From Sphingomonas sp. LY54 (lineage in GTDB: Bacteria; Pseudomonadota; Alphaproteobacteria; Sphingomonadales; Sphingomonadaceae), in NCBI RefSeq assembly GCF_035594035.1, contig NZ_CP141588.1, positions 1,509,501 through 1,573,500 of the forward strand: a stretch of 64,000 nucleotides of DNA. The letters run 5' to 3'. Each line of letters starts with the position of its first letter. Position 1 is the stretch's first letter. Made by a program: the position numbers and the translations under genes. A model generated the notes under the pieces. The model ran no database searches. It was given only the letters and a program-made list of their open reading frames with translations, and had not been told where the DNA came from. Of this stretch, positions 24,644 through 34,536 are shown one piece after another.

Positions 24644-26880
24644 GCGCCGCTCCCCACGACCAGAGGCAAAGAGCGCAGCCGCTGGCCGGTCGAGGCGAAC
24701 AAGGCGTTGGCGATGGCCGGCGCGACCGGCGGCACGCCGAGCTCGGTGACGCCGCCGCACGGCTCGTCGCTCTCCAATATCTCCACCGTCACTTCGGGGC
24801 TGTCGGCGAGGCGCGGCAGCACTAGGCGGTCGAAATTGTTCATGTCAGGAAGCCCGCCTTCGAAACCGATCGGATCGCCGGTGGCGCCCGAAATGCCGTG
24901 GATGATGCCGCCCTCGATCTGCTGGCGGACGATATCAGGATTGATCACGCGACCGCAATCGACCGCCGCCACCGCGCGCGTGACGCGGATGCGCTGGTTC
25001 TTGTCGACCTCGGCCTCGACCAGCAAGGCGATATGCGAACCGAAGGCGCTGTGCGCGGCGATGCCCATCGCGCTGCCCGACGCGCCGCCGTCCCATCCGC
25101 CCAAGGTGGTCGCAGTCGACAGGCAACGGGCCAAGCGCGGATTGCCGCCCAGCATCTGCATGCGGAAGGAGAAGGGCTCGACCTGCGCGTGGCGCGCGAG
25201 CTCGTCGATGAAGCTCTCGGTGAAGAAGGCGGTGTAGCTGTGCGCCGCCGACCGCCAGATCCCGGTGCGCAGGCCGGGATCGACCGGCAGATGGTCGATC
25301 GCGATCGCCGGGATGCCGTAAGGCGGGATCGCCCCATCGACGGCCGGCGCATGGGCGCGAGCCGCACCGTTGACGCCGCCGGTGCGAAGCCGCTCGACCA
25401 ATGCATTCTGGGTGGCAGGGGCGGCGATCCGGGCCTGCCAGCCGGTGATCGCGCCGCCCTGCGGCAGGCTGGCGCTCAGCACCGCCAGCGCCGGCGGGCG
25501 GAACGTGTCCTGCACGGTCTCCTCGATCCGCGACCAGACCAGCTGGACCGGGCGCTTCAATGTGCGCACCATGATCGCCGCCTGCTCGATCGCGTCCGTT
25601 TCGAGTTTGCGGCCGTAGCCGCCCCCCACCAAAGTGCGGTGGATCGTGATCTGACGCTCGCTCAATCCGCAGGCGCGCGCCGCGGCGGCGCGGGCGAAGG
25701 CCGGCGCCTGGGTCGGCGCCCAGATTTCGAGCCGACCGGCCGTCAGCCGCGCCGTGGCGGTCAGCGTCTCGATCGGCGCGTTGGGGGCGACGCCGGCGAG
25801 ATAGCGGGCGCGGAAGACCGGGGCGCCTTTGTACGCCGCGGCAAGATCGCCCTGGCTAAAGATGCGACTGCCGTCGCCGCCGTCGAGCGCGCCCCATAAG
25901 GCCGCATCGATGCTGTCGCTGCTGACGAGGACATGGTCGGTCTGGAAGGCGGGCTTCATCACTTCGATGGCGCGATTGGCCGCCCACCAGTTGGTCGCCG
26001 CAGCGCCGACCCAGCCCGGATTTTCGAATACAGCGAGCACGCCCGGCACCGCGTCGGCCGCATCCTTGTCGATCCGCACCAGCCGGCCGCCACCGATCGG
26101 GCCCGAGCGGACCGCGGCATAGACCATGTCGGGAAGGCGGATGTCGGCGGCGAACTGCGCCGTGCCGTCGACCTTGGACGGAAGATCAATCCGCGGCAGC
26201 GACTGGCCGACGAGGCGGTTATCTAGGCCGCCGCGCATAGGCAGCGAGTCGGGCACTTTCTCTTTGGCCGCCGCCTCGGCCAGCTCGCCGAAGGGAAGCC
26301 GCTGGTTGCCCGAGACGACGAAGCCGCCATGCGTGTCGAGCGTTTCCCAATCGGCGTTCCAGCGCTTCGCCGCCGCCTTGCAGAGCAGGGCCTTCGCCGC
26401 CGCACCGGCCTCCCGCAGCGCCGGCTCGAACGCACGGACCGAGGTCGATCCGCCTGTAATCATGACGGCGTTGCGCGTGGCATATTCCCGTGCCGCCCAC
26501 CCGCCGGCGTCGCGCAGCATTTCCGGAAAGCCCGCGTCCGCCCATTGCTCGGCGATCAGCTGGTTGGCGTAGAGCGGGCTGATCGGCGCCGGCTCGACCG
26601 CCACCGTCCGCCAGTCGGCGCCAAGCTCGTCGGCCAGGATCTGCGGCAGGCTGGTGTAGACGCCCTGGCCGAGCTCGGCCTGCGGCACCGCGACGATCAC
26701 CCGCCCGTCGCGGCCGATCTTGAGGTAAGCGTTGAAGAGGGTCTCGCCCGGCGCGGCGCGCAGATTGGGCTCATATTCGCGCGGCCACAGGCCCCAGGCG
26801 AGCAGCAGTCCCGCGCCGGTGCCGCCGCCGACGAGCAGGGTGCGCCGGCTGATCCCCTGTCTTGTTCCTGCCGAACCCAT
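24640..26880 (-). CDS. Xanthine dehydrogenase-family molybdopterin-binding subunit (isoquinoline 1-oxidoreductase beta-like)
   Basis: A protein of 746 residues. It has a Tat signal (SRRTLLVGGGTGAGLLLAW), then the IorB-like fold: GETLFNAYLKIGRDGRV, AQAELGQGVYTSLPQILADELG, LVGGGYGRKLE and a C-terminal VDCGRVINPDIVRQQIEGG. These enzymes hydroxylate aldehydes or N-heterocycles in the periplasm using a Mo-cytosine dinucleotide cofactor. Normally a [2Fe-2S] small subunit gene lies next to it, but none is seen here. The substrate is unknown. Confidence 0.85.
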   Translation of the reverse strand: MGSAGTRQGISRRTLLVGGGTGAGLLLAWGLWPREYEPNLRAAPGETLFNAYLKIGRDGRVIVAVPQAELGQGVYTSLPQILADELGADWRTVAVEPAPISPLYANQLIAEQWADAGFPEMLRDAGGWAAREYATRNAVMITGGSTSVRAFEPALREAGAAAKALLCKAAAKRWNADWETLDTHGGFVVSGNQRLPFGELAEAAAKEKVPDSLPMRGGLDNRLVGQSLPRIDLPSKVDGTAQFAADIRLPDMVYAAVRSGPIGGGRLVRIDKDAADAVPGVLAVFENPGWVGAAATNWWAANRAIEVMKPAFQTDHVLVSSDSIDAALWGALDGGDGSRIFSQGDLAAAYKGAPVFRARYLAGVAPNAPIETLTATARLTAGRLEIWAPTQAPAFARAAAARACGLSERQITIHRTLVGGGYGRKLETDAIEQAAIMVRTLKRPVQLVWSRIEETVQDTFRPPALAVLSASLPQGGAITGWQARIAAPATQNALVERLRTGGVNGAARAHAPAVDGAIPPYGIPAIAIDHLPVDPGLRTGIWRSAAHSYTAFFTESFIDELARHAQVEPFSFRMQMLGGNPRLARCLSTATTLGGWDGGASGSAMGIAAHSAFGSHIALLVEAEVDKNQRIRVTRAVAAVDCGRVINPDIVRQQIEGGIIHGISGATGDPIGFEGGLPDMNNFDRLVLPRLADSPEVTVEILESDEPCGGVTELGVPPVAPAIANALFASTGQRLRSLPLVVGSGA

Positions 26881-26938
26881 GGGCGCGCAATAGACGAGGC
26901 GGGCGCGGTCGGGCTAGCGAACTTTGCCGGACACAGGG

Positions 26939-28618
26939 TCAGGCATGGTCGGCAAGCTCGGAGCGATAGCGGTCGCGCAGGATCACCTTGTCGATCTTGC
27001 CGGTGCCGAGCTTTGGCAGCGGCTCGTCGTGGATCCATACATATTCGGGCAGCTTGAACCTGGCGATGCGGCTTTCGAGGAAGGTGCGCAATTGCGCTTC
27101 GGTGACGCCCTCCTCGCTGTAGACGACCGCCGCCGGCACCTCGCCCAGTCGCTCGCACGGGACTCCGAATACGCAGGCTTCGGAGACGCGCTCGCAGCCA
27201 TAGAGCGCGGCCTCGACCTCCTGCGTACTGATATTCTCGCCGCCGCGGATGATGATGTCCTTCTTGCGGTCGACGATGAACAGATAATCATCCTCGTCGA
27301 GATAGCCGATGTCGCCGGTGCGGAAGAAGCCGTCGGCGGTGAATGCGGCGCGGGTCGCCTCCGGATCGTTCCAATAGCCGCGCATGTTGCAGACCGATCG
27401 GATCGCGATCTCGCCGCGCTCGCCGCGGGGGAGATGGGCGTCGCCCGATCCGAGGATCGCCATCTCGACGAGCGGCTTGTGCGGCCGGCCGGTCGAGGCC
27501 GGCTTGTCGGCATAATTGGACCAGAAATTGCTGCAGCCGACGGCGTTGGTCTCGGTCAGGCCGTAGCCCAAAGCCGGCTGGGCCGCGCCGAAGCTCTCCT
27601 TGAGCCGGGTCACGTGCGAGACCGGGCGGGCGGCGCCGCCGGCTGCGATGTCGGTCAGCGACGAGAGATCGTATTTGTCGCGGTCGGGATGCTGCATGAG
27701 CTCGAGGCTCATCGTCGGCACGCCGACGAAATAGGTGACGTTCTCGGCTTCGATCAGCCGCAGCGCCTCGCCCGCATCCCATTTGGCCATCAGCACCATG
27801 CCGCGGCCGATGACGAAGCTGTTCAGGAGCACCGGCACCTCGCCGGTGACGTGGAACAAGGGCACGTTGAGCAGGGTCTTGGGCGGGTTCACCGGCGGCC
27901 GGCCTTCGCTCTCCATGATGCCGAGCAGAGTCACGATCCCGATCGCATAGGTATAGACCGCGTTCGTAACGGCACGATGCGTGGAGACGGCGCCCTTGGC
28001 CGCACCGGTCGAGCCGGAGGTGAAGAGGATCGTCGCATCGTCGTCGGGAAGTACTTCCGGCAGCTGCCCCTCCGGCCCCTCACGCTCCAGGATGGGAGCT
28101 AGCGCTCCGGCCAGATGCTGCTCGATCGGCAGCGTCAGGAGCGTGCAGCCGAGGTCGGCGATCTTCGCGGCGCGCGGGGCATCGGCGAGCACCAGCTTGG
28201 GGGATGTCAGCTCCAGCCCGTATCTGAGCTCGTCCGGCTGCCACCAGCCATTGACCAGCACCGCGATGCCGCCCGCCTTCAGCACGGCCATGTAGGTGAC
28301 AATCCAGCTCGGGCAGTTGCGCATGGCGATGGCGACCCGGTCGCCCTTGGCGATGCCGAAGCCGTGCGCGAGCGCTCGGGCGGTGCGCGTCGCCCATTCG
28401 TTCAATTCGGCGAAGGTGAGGCGCTCGTCGCCGGCGACGACGGCCGTGGTTTGGGCATGGAGCGCGCAGAAAGCATCGAACAGGCCCGGCAGCGTCGGCG
28501 GCAGGTTGGTCACTACCGCCCGGCCCTGCTCGTCCCGCCCGACCCGGATCCGGCCGGTCTCGGGCGAGGTCACCGCCGCCTGAACAGCATCATATTTCCC
28601 GTCGAGCGCGCTCGGCAT
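26939..28618 (-). CDS. Class I adenylate-forming acyl-CoA synthetase
   Basis: A protein of 559 residues. The ATP-binding P-loop [18 protein letters not shown], the [10 protein letters not shown] motif, the [19 protein letters not shown] hinge and the C-terminal [16 protein letters not shown] (catalytic Lys) are all present. It activates a carboxylic acid as an acyl-AMP and transfers it to CoA. The chain length and substrate cannot be read from sequence. AGGAG lies 6 bases before the ATG at 28618. It is divergent from lgt. Confidence 0.88.
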   Translation of the reverse strand: MPSALDGKYDAVQAAVTSPETGRIRVGRDEQGRAVVTNLPPTLPGLFDAFCALHAQTTAVVAGDERLTFAELNEWATRTARALAHGFGIAKGDRVAIAMRNCPSWIVTYMAVLKAGGIAVLVNGWWQPDELRYGLELTSPKLVLADAPRAAKIADLGCTLLTLPIEQHLAGALAPILEREGPEGQLPEVLPDDDATILFTSGSTGAAKGAVSTHRAVTNAVYTYAIGIVTLLGIMESEGRPPVNPPKTLLNVPLFHVTGEVPVLLNSFVIGRGMVLMAKWDAGEALRLIEAENVTYFVGVPTMSLELMQHPDRDKYDLSSLTDIAAGGAARPVSHVTRLKESFGAAQPALGYGLTETNAVGCSNFWSNYADKPASTGRPHKPLVEMAILGSGDAHLPRGERGEIAIRSVCNMRGYWNDPEATRAAFTADGFFRTGDIGYLDEDDYLFIVDRKKDIIIRGGENISTQEVEAALYGCERVSEACVFGVPCERLGEVPAAVVYSEEGVTEAQLRTFLESRIARFKLPEYVWIHDEPLPKLGTGKIDKVILRDRYRSELADHA

Positions 28619-28685
28619 CGAATCTCCTGCTCTTTCGATTTCTTTTGCGGGCCACTATGAGGGCGGAAATCCTTGGGGGAAAGCC

Positions 28686-29561
28686 TTGATCCTGCCGCAA
28701 ATCGCCTCGCTCGCCGCTGACGCTACGGCCGCCATACGTTGGGATCAGCTCGGGCTGGATCCGATCGCTTTGGACCTCGGCTTCTTCCAACTGCGCTGGT
28801 ATTCGCTGGCCTATCTGGCCGGCATTGTCGTCGGCTGGTGGTATCTGCTGAAATTGCTGAAGCAGCCGGGCGCCCCGATGGCGCGGCGCCATGCCGACGA
28901 TCTCGTCTTCTACGCCACGCTCGGCATCCTGCTCGGCGGCCGGCTCGGCTACGTCCTGTTCTACCGTCCCGAATTCTACCTCGAGAATCCGGGCGACATC
29001 ATCCGCCTGTGGGACGGCGGGATGTCGTTCCACGGCGGCGTGATCGGCGTCAGCCTCGGCCTCTTCTACGCCGCCCGGAAGAACGGCCTCGATTGGCTGC
29101 GCCTCCATGATTACGTCGCCTGCTGCGTGCCGTTCGGTCTGTTCTTCGGCCGCCTGGCAAACTTCGTGAACGGCGAGCTCTGGGGCCGCCCAACCGACGT
29201 TCCCTGGGCGATGATCTTCCCGACCGGCGGGGAGGTCGCGCGGCATCCGAGCCAGCTCTACGAGGCCGGCCTTGAGGGCATCGCCTTGTTCCTCGTCCTC
29301 TGGTTCCTGTTCTGGAAGACCGACGCCCGCTACCAGCCGGGCAAGCTCGTCGGCACCTTCCTGTTGGGCTACGGCGTCAGCCGCTTCCTGGTCGAGATGG
29401 TGCGCCAGCCCGACGCCGGCCTCGAGAACCTGTCCTGGGGCCTGTCGATGGGCCAGACGCTGACCGTGCCGATGATCCTTGGCGGCTTCTACCTGATCGC
29501 CACCGCGAAGGCACGGCGCCAGCGCGTCGAGCCGATCGCCGGCAGCGAAAGTGTCGCCTGA
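28686..29561 (+). CDS. lgt: Prolipoprotein diacylglyceryl transferase
   Basis: A protein of 291 residues with seven membrane helices. [13 protein letters not shown] (catalytic His), [16 protein letters not shown] (essential Arg) and [12 protein letters not shown] are the Lgt signature elements. It transfers diacylglycerol to the lipobox Cys of prelipoproteins, including FlgH encoded in this window. The start is TTG at 28686 with GGGGGA 6 bases upstream; an internal ATG would remove the first helix. Confidence 0.93.
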   Translation: MILPQIASLAADATAAIRWDQLGLDPIALDLGFFQLRWYSLAYLAGIVVGWWYLLKLLKQPGAPMARRHADDLVFYATLGILLGGRLGYVLFYRPEFYLENPGDIIRLWDGGMSFHGGVIGVSLGLFYAARKNGLDWLRLHDYVACCVPFGLFFGRLANFVNGELWGRPTDVPWAMIFPTGGEVARHPSQLYEAGLEGIALFLVLWFLFWKTDARYQPGKLVGTFLLGYGVSRFLVEMVRQPDAGLENLSWGLSMGQTLTVPMILGGFYLIATAKARRQRVEPIAGSESVA

Positions 29562-30603
29562 GGCTCCAAAGGTCGCGGATCGCCTCGCCCGGCTGATCGC
29601 CGCCAGCGGGCCGATCCCGATCGGCCAATATATGGCCGAGGCCAATGCGCATTATTATGCGACGCGCGACCCGCTCGGCGCGGCTGGCGACTTCGTCACC
29701 TCGCCCGAAATCAGCCAGATGTTCGGCGAGCTGATCGGCCTCTGGCTGGCCGATCTCTGGCTGCGCGCGGGCCGGCCGGCGGCGACGCGCTATGTCGAGC
29801 TGGGGCCTGGCCGGGGCACGCTCGCCGCCGACGCGCTGCGCGCGATGCGCGCGGCCGGGCTCGAGCCGCCGGTCGATCTGGTCGAAACCAGCCCGGCGCT
29901 GCGCTCCGCCCAGGCCGAGCGGATCGCCAGCCCCAGATGGCACGACGACACCACCAGCCTGCCCGACACCGGCCCGCTGCTGATCGTCGCCAACGAATTT
30001 TTCGACGCGCTTCCGATCCGCCAACTGGTGCGCATGGAGGGGGGTTGGTGCGAGCGGCTGGTCGGACATGACGGGGCCCGCTTCGTTCCCGGCGCCGGGC
30101 CGCGCGTGCCGGGCGAAGCGATCCCGGCGCCGCTGCGCGACGCGCCGGCGGGCAGCGTGATCGAGACCTCCCCGGCGTCGGTGGCGATCGTGCGCGATCT
30201 TTCCGGCCGGGTGGCTGCGCAGGGCGGCGCAGCCTTGATCGTCGATTACGGCCATGCACGGGCCTCCGTCGGCGACACGTTCCAGGCGGTGGCCGGCCAC
30301 GCTTATGCCGATCCGTGGCAGGCACCAGGCGACCGCGATCTCACCGCCCATGTCGATTTCGAGGCGCTGGCCATGGCCGCGCGGGCCGAGGGGGTGCGGG
30401 TCTGCGGCCCCCTCACCCAGGGCGAATGGCTGCGCGCGATGGGCATCGAGCTGCGCACCGCTTCGCTCGCCAAGGCGTCGCCCGAGCGCAAGGACGAGAT
30501 CGTCGCCGCGCGCGACCGCCTGGTCGACGCCGCGCAAATGGGCAGCCTGTTCAAGGCGATGGCATTGGTCGCGCCGGACTGGCCGGCACCGGAGGGATTT
30601 TGA
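29551..30603 (+). CDS. MidA/NDUFAF7-family protein arginine methyltransferase-like protein
   Basis: A protein of 350 residues starting at GTG 29551, which overlaps the last codons of lgt. [21 protein letters not shown] and [17 protein letters not shown] (SAM-binding motif I) identify the MidA family. In mitochondria its homologue methylates an arginine of complex I during assembly; a similar role in bacterial respiration is inferred. It is co-transcribed with lgt and pgeF. Confidence 0.88.
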   Translation: MSPEAPKVADRLARLIAASGPIPIGQYMAEANAHYYATRDPLGAAGDFVTSPEISQMFGELIGLWLADLWLRAGRPAATRYVELGPGRGTLAADALRAMRAAGLEPPVDLVETSPALRSAQAERIASPRWHDDTTSLPDTGPLLIVANEFFDALPIRQLVRMEGGWCERLVGHDGARFVPGAGPRVPGEAIPAPLRDAPAGSVIETSPASVAIVRDLSGRVAAQGGAALIVDYGHARASVGDTFQAVAGHAYADPWQAPGDRDLTAHVDFEALAMAARAEGVRVCGPLTQGEWLRAMGIELRTASLAKASPERKDEIVAARDRLVDAAQMGSLFKAMALVAPDWPAPEGF

Positions 30604-31367
30604 TGGACGTCGAAGTGAATCGGGCCGCCGCGTTGGGCGACATCCCCCACGGCTTTCTCGGCCGGCGCGGCGGCGTCTCGGAAGGGGTGTGCGCAGGCCT
30701 GAATGTGGGGCTGGGCTCGGGCGACGACCGTACGGCGATCCAAGCCAATCGCGACCGGGCCGTCGAGGCGGTGGCGCCCGGCGCGCGGCTCGTCACCGTC
30801 CACCAGATCCATTCGGCGATCGCCTTGCCGACGACCGGCCCGTGGCCGGACGACGCCCGCCCGCAGGCCGACGCCCTCGTCACCGACCGTCCCGGCCTCG
30901 TCCTCGGCATCCTCACCGCCGATTGCACGCCCGTCCTGTTCGCCGATGCCGCCGCCGGCCTGGTCGGCGCGGCCCATGCCGGATGGAAGGGTGCGTTCGG
31001 CGGGGTGGTCGAAGCCACGATCGCGGAGATGGAGAAGCTCGGCGCCGCGCGGGATCGCATCGTCGCTGCGGTCGGGCCGACGATCGCGCGCAGATCCTAT
31101 GAGGTGGACGAGGGCTTCCTGCGCCGCTTCGCCGAACAGGATCCGGCCAACGAGCGCTTCTTTAGCCAAGGGCGCGAGGGCCATCACCAGTTCGACCTTG
31201 AAGGCTATGTCGTCGCGCGGCTCGCGGACGCTGGCCTCGCCCGCATCGAGGCGCTCGGCGAGGACACTTATTCCCAGCCCGACCGCTTCTACAGCTATCG
31301 CCGCGCGACCCATCGCGGCGAGCCCGATTACGGCCGCCAGATCTCGCTGATCGCGTTGCCGGGCTAG
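30603..31367 (+). CDS. pgeF: PgeF/YfiH-family polyphenol oxidase (laccase domain)
   Basis: A protein of 254 residues with GGVSEGVCAGLNVGLGSGDD, VHQIHS, LVTDRPGLVLGILTADCTPV and AAHAGWKGAFGGVVEATIAEM, all diagnostic of the YfiH fold with a His/Cys metal site. E. coli YfiH edits cell-wall precursors and related enzymes cleave purine nucleosides. Its ATG overlaps the TGA of the midA-like gene, so lgt, midA and pgeF form one operon. Its last codon meets the convergent methyltransferase gene: both use the same CTAG. Confidence 0.88.
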   Translation: MDVEVNRAAALGDIPHGFLGRRGGVSEGVCAGLNVGLGSGDDRTAIQANRDRAVEAVAPGARLVTVHQIHSAIALPTTGPWPDDARPQADALVTDRPGLVLGILTADCTPVLFADAAAGLVGAAHAGWKGAFGGVVEATIAEMEKLGAARDRIVAAVGPTIARRSYEVDEGFLRRFAEQDPANERFFSQGREGHHQFDLEGYVVARLADAGLARIEALGEDTYSQPDRFYSYRRATHRGEPDYGRQISLIALPG

Positions 31368-32200
31368 GCGCGCGCGGTCAGCATCCAGCAGGCGGCCGTG
31401 AAGCCGACGGCGTCGCCCTCCACGAAGGGTTGGAAGGCTGCGTCGACACGCCCCAAGACTTCGGCCCGGGCAGCGGCGTCGAGGGTCGGGAGGAGATCGC
31501 CAAGCGGGCCCATGCGCTGCGCATAAGTCCGCAGATCCTGCCGCTTCATCGTGCAGGTCACGTCGAGCGGCCGGATCGCGATCTCCTGCCAGCCACTGTC
31601 TTCCAGGATCCGGCGCACGCGCGCGTCGTCTGCGAAGGCGAACTGGCCGGGGCCGTCCGCGGTGCGGCGGGGCCAATCCGGCAGGAGAGCGGCGGCAGCA
31701 CGCTCGGCCGCCGTCATGAACGGATTTTCCTCGGCGCTGCGCCACGCGACGCAGGCCAGCTTCGCCCGCGGCCGCGCCGCGCGCTTCAGGTTGCGGAACG
31801 CCGCGACCGGATCGGCGAAGAACATCACGCCGAAGCGCGAGACGATCGCGTCGAAGCTCGCCGGAGCGAACGGGTAGGCCTGGGCGTCCGCCTGTACGAA
31901 TTCCACGTCGGACAGGGCCGCTTGCGCCGCGCGAGCCTTCGCCGCGCCGATCAAAGGAGCGGAAATATCGACTCCGAGACAGCGTCGGCCCCGGCTGCTT
32001 TGTCGAGCCGCCGCCAGCGTGACCGCCCCGGCGCCGCAGCCAATATCGAGAAGCGGCCCTCCCCGTCCCGCTCCAGTCAGCAGGGGGACGAACGGCGCGA
32101 ACAGATTGTCGAGCACGTCGCTCAACTCTGCCCAGGTCCGTCCGGCGCGGGCATTCCAGTGCGCGGCCTGCGCATTATTGTCGCCTTCGGTCTCGATCAT
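31364..32200 (-). CDS. Class I SAM-dependent methyltransferase
   Basis: A protein of 278 residues. PLLDIGCGAGAVTLAAA is SAM motif I, LGVDISAPLIGAAKARA motif II and FDAIVSRFGVMFFADPVAAF motif IV. The UbiE/methyltransferase-25 kind of fold is likely; the substrate is unknown. The start MIETEGDNNAQAAHWN at 32200 has AAGGA about 8 bases upstream; a longer frame is not supported. It is divergent from a MerR-type regulator with a shared dyad between them, so it may be that regulator's target. Confidence 0.82.
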   Translation of the reverse strand: MIETEGDNNAQAAHWNARAGRTWAELSDVLDNLFAPFVPLLTGAGRGGPLLDIGCGAGAVTLAAARQSSRGRRCLGVDISAPLIGAAKARAAQAALSDVEFVQADAQAYPFAPASFDAIVSRFGVMFFADPVAAFRNLKRAARPRAKLACVAWRSAEENPFMTAAERAAAALLPDWPRRTADGPGQFAFADDARVRRILEDSGWQEIAIRPLDVTCTMKRQDLRTYAQRMGPLGDLLPTLDAAARAEVLGRVDAAFQPFVEGDAVGFTAACWMLTARA

Positions 32201-32250
32201 TCCTGTTTCCTTTGCGGTTGTTTCGTTCAGCGATTCGGGCAAAGGTACCA

Positions 32251-32268
32251 GTTCAAGTGAACTTGAGG
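32251..32268 (+). promoter_or_regulatory. SoxR-box-like dyad between the methyltransferase and MerR genes
   Basis: GTTCAAGTGAACTTGAGG differs at only three positions from the classic SoxR site CCTCAAGTTAACTTGAGG. Arms TCAAGT and ACTTGA flank a 2-base centre. It lies 7-24 bases before the MerR gene start and about 50 bases from the methyltransferase start, fit to control both. Confidence 0.65.
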
Positions 32269-32274
32269 TCAAGC

Positions 32275-32721
32275 ATGCTGATCGACATTGCGGAAGTGGC
32301 GCGGCGTTCGGGCGTGCCGGCGTCGACATTGCGCTTCTACGAGGAAAAGGGGTTGATCGCCTCGGCCGGCCGGCGCGGCCAGCGCCGTCTTTTCGAGCCG
32401 GCGGTGGTCGAGCGGCTGGCCTTGGTCGCGTTGGGCCGGGCGGCGGGCTTCTCGCTCGAGGAGATCGGCGAGACTTTCCTCGCCGGCGGCCGCGCGAACG
32501 TCGATCGTGACCGCCTAACTGCCAAGGCCGACGAGCTCGAGCGGATGATCACCCGGCTGACCGCGGTCAGCGGCAGCCTCCGCCATGCCGCCGTGTGCCC
32601 CGAGCCGAGCCATCTCCACTGTCCGAGCTTCCGCCGCATGCTCGCCCTCGCCCAGTCGGGCGCGCTGCCGCCGCTCGCGCCTTCGCCCGCCGATCGGCGC
32701 CGGTCGCCGCATCGGGACTAG
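32275..32721 (+). CDS. MerR-family transcriptional regulator without a SoxR iron-sulfur motif
   Basis: A protein of 148 residues. The winged helix is MLIDIAEVARRSGVPASTLRFYEEKGLI, followed by RRGQRRLFEPAVVERLALV and a long dimerisation helix. SoxR would have four Cys near the C terminus as C-x2-C-x-C-x5-C. Here only two remain, in VCPEPSHLHCPSF with two His, which suits metal or redox sensing by another mechanism. The start at 32275 follows the dyad directly. It probably controls the divergent methyltransferase gene. Confidence 0.85.
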   Translation: MLIDIAEVARRSGVPASTLRFYEEKGLIASAGRRGQRRLFEPAVVERLALVALGRAAGFSLEEIGETFLAGGRANVDRDRLTAKADELERMITRLTAVSGSLRHAAVCPEPSHLHCPSFRRMLALAQSGALPPLAPSPADRRRSPHRD

Positions 32722-32865
32722 CGACGCGCCCTCGTCCTGGGTTAGGGAGCGCGCGGGCAACGGACCTCACCCCCCGGGGCTGCGCGACGCGCGGCCGGTG
32801 GGCCTGACCTTCGGCAGGCTCGGTCTCCACGCAGCAAATGCGACTGGCTGAAAGGAGACTTTGTT

Positions 32866-34179
32866 ATGCAAGACGAGAATGACCTCACCGGCGCCACCCC
32901 GCGCCGCCGCCCCAAGGCCGACGTGCTCGAGATCGGCGGGCGCAAGCTGAAGCCGTCGACCCTGATGATGGGCCACGGCTTCGATCCGGCATTGTCGGAA
33001 GGCTCGCTGAAGCCGCCCATCTTCCTCACGTCGACCTTCGTCTTCGAGAGCGCGGCCGCGGGCAAGCGCCACTTCGAGGGCGTGACCGGCAAGCGCCCGG
33101 GCGGGGCCGACGGCCTTGTTTATTCGCGCTTCAACGGCCCCAACCAGGAGATACTCGAGGACCGCCTCAGCCTGTGGGAAGACGCCGAAGACGCGCTGAG
33201 CTTCTCGTCCGGCATGTCCGCGATCGCCACCCTGCTGCTGACGTTCGTCCAGCCGGGCGACGTGATCGTCCATTCCGGCCCGCTTTATGCGGCGACCGAG
33301 ACCTTGATCGGCCGCATCCTCGGCCGCTTCGGTGTGACCTGGCTCGACTTCCCGGCCGGCGCCACCCGCGACGAGATCGAATCGGTCGTCGCCCGCGCCA
33401 AGACGCAGGGCCGCGTCTCGCTCATCTATCTTGAAAGCCCGGCCAACCCGACCAACGCCCTGGTCGACGTCCAGGCCGTGGCATCCGTCCGCGACGCCTT
33501 GTTCGGCGAGGATGAGCGCCCGCCGATCGCGATCGACAACACCTTCCTCGGCCCGCTCTGGTCGCGTCCGCTCGATCACGGCGCCGACCTGTCGGTCTAC
33601 TCGCTGACCAAATATGCCGGCGGCCATTCCGACCTTGTCGCCGGGGGCGTCGTCGGCTCGAAGGCGTTGATCAACCCGATCCGCATGATGCGCAACACGA
33701 TCGGCACGATCACCGACCCGAACAGCGCCTGGATGCTGCTGCGCAGCCTCGAGACGCTGGAGCTGCGCATGAGCCGGGCCGGCGAGAATGCGGCCAAGGT
33801 CTGCGCCTTCCTTCGCGGCCATGCCAAGGTCGAGACGGTCGGCTATCTCGGCTTCCTCGAGGATGGCGGCGACGCCCGCCAGGCCGACATCTACCGCCGC
33901 CACTGCACCGGCGCGGGCTCGACCTTCTCGCTCTACCTGAAGGGCGGCGAGCGCGAGGCCTTCGCCTTCCTCGATTCGCTCAAGATCGCGAAGCTGGCGG
34001 TATCGTTGGGCGGCACCGAGACGCTGGCAAGCGCCCCGGCGGCGATGACCCACCTGTCGGTCCCTGACGAGCGCAAGGCGGCACTCGGCATCAGCGACAA
34101 CCTCGTCCGCATCTCGATCGGCGTCGAGGATGCCGACGATCTGATCGCCGATTTCGACCAGGCTCTGGCCGCAATCTAA
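32866..34179 (+). CDS. Cystathionine gamma-synthase-family PLP enzyme
   Basis: A protein of 437 residues. LVYSRFNGPNQEILEDRLS, FSSGMSAIATLLL and the PLP-binding lysine in SLTKYAGGHSDLVAG fit the Cys/Met-metabolism family. An N-terminal RRRPKADVLEIGGRKLKPST extension is typical of the cystathionine gamma-synthase-like subgroup. It may be a gamma-synthase, gamma-lyase or O-acetylhomoserine sulfhydrylase; the residues seen do not decide. AGGAG lies 8 bases before the ATG at 32866. The gene is monocistronic. Confidence 0.85.
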   Translation: MQDENDLTGATPRRRPKADVLEIGGRKLKPSTLMMGHGFDPALSEGSLKPPIFLTSTFVFESAAAGKRHFEGVTGKRPGGADGLVYSRFNGPNQEILEDRLSLWEDAEDALSFSSGMSAIATLLLTFVQPGDVIVHSGPLYAATETLIGRILGRFGVTWLDFPAGATRDEIESVVARAKTQGRVSLIYLESPANPTNALVDVQAVASVRDALFGEDERPPIAIDNTFLGPLWSRPLDHGADLSVYSLTKYAGGHSDLVAGGVVGSKALINPIRMMRNTIGTITDPNSAWMLLRSLETLELRMSRAGENAAKVCAFLRGHAKVETVGYLGFLEDGGDARQADIYRRHCTGAGSTFSLYLKGGEREAFAFLDSLKIAKLAVSLGGTETLASAPAAMTHLSVPDERKAALGISDNLVRISIGVEDADDLIADFDQALAAI

Positions 34180-34536
34180 GCGCTTCGTCTCAACCGTAAC
34201 AATCCTGCAGCGGGCAGTCCCTAGGGACTGTCCGCTCGGGGCGTTTGCGCCCGCCATAGGTAAGCCGCGGAAATCCGCCAATGCGACGAAATTTGGTTTG
34301 CCGGACATTTACGGTCTTGCATCCGATTCCGGATCAGGCACAATCAGTGGTGGCGCTACCAAGGGGGTGACGCAACAGATAGTAGGCATTGGCCGTGCCG
34401 CCCCGAGCGGGCACGCACCACCCGCCGCTGCCTGTGGATATCGGGGACAACCCGAAATCAATGCCCCGCTCCCTTGAAAAAAGGCCTAGACTCGGATGTA
34501 GCCCGGGTTGAACGGAACAAGAACAAGGATAGAGCG
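34180..34536. other. Intergenic region upstream of nrdA, no gene seen
   Basis: 357 bases with no convincing open frame. It contains the inverted repeat at 34210-34235 and a TGTGGATAT sequence at about 34432, one mismatch from a DnaA box in reverse orientation. I could not find a clear pair of NrdR boxes. The nrdA promoter must lie in the second half. Confidence 0.5.
34210..34235. repeat. Inverted repeat after the PLP-enzyme gene
   Basis: The 14-base core AGTCCCTAGGGACT is a perfect palindrome and extends to 26 bases with one G-T pair. It starts about 30 bases after the stop at 34179. It has no T-run, so it may be a weak terminator, an RNA-processing hairpin or an operator. Confidence 0.5.

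Noticed and set aside
32275..32721. MerR-family gene as soxR
   Set aside because: The four-cysteine iron-sulfur motif is absent; only two cysteines remain.
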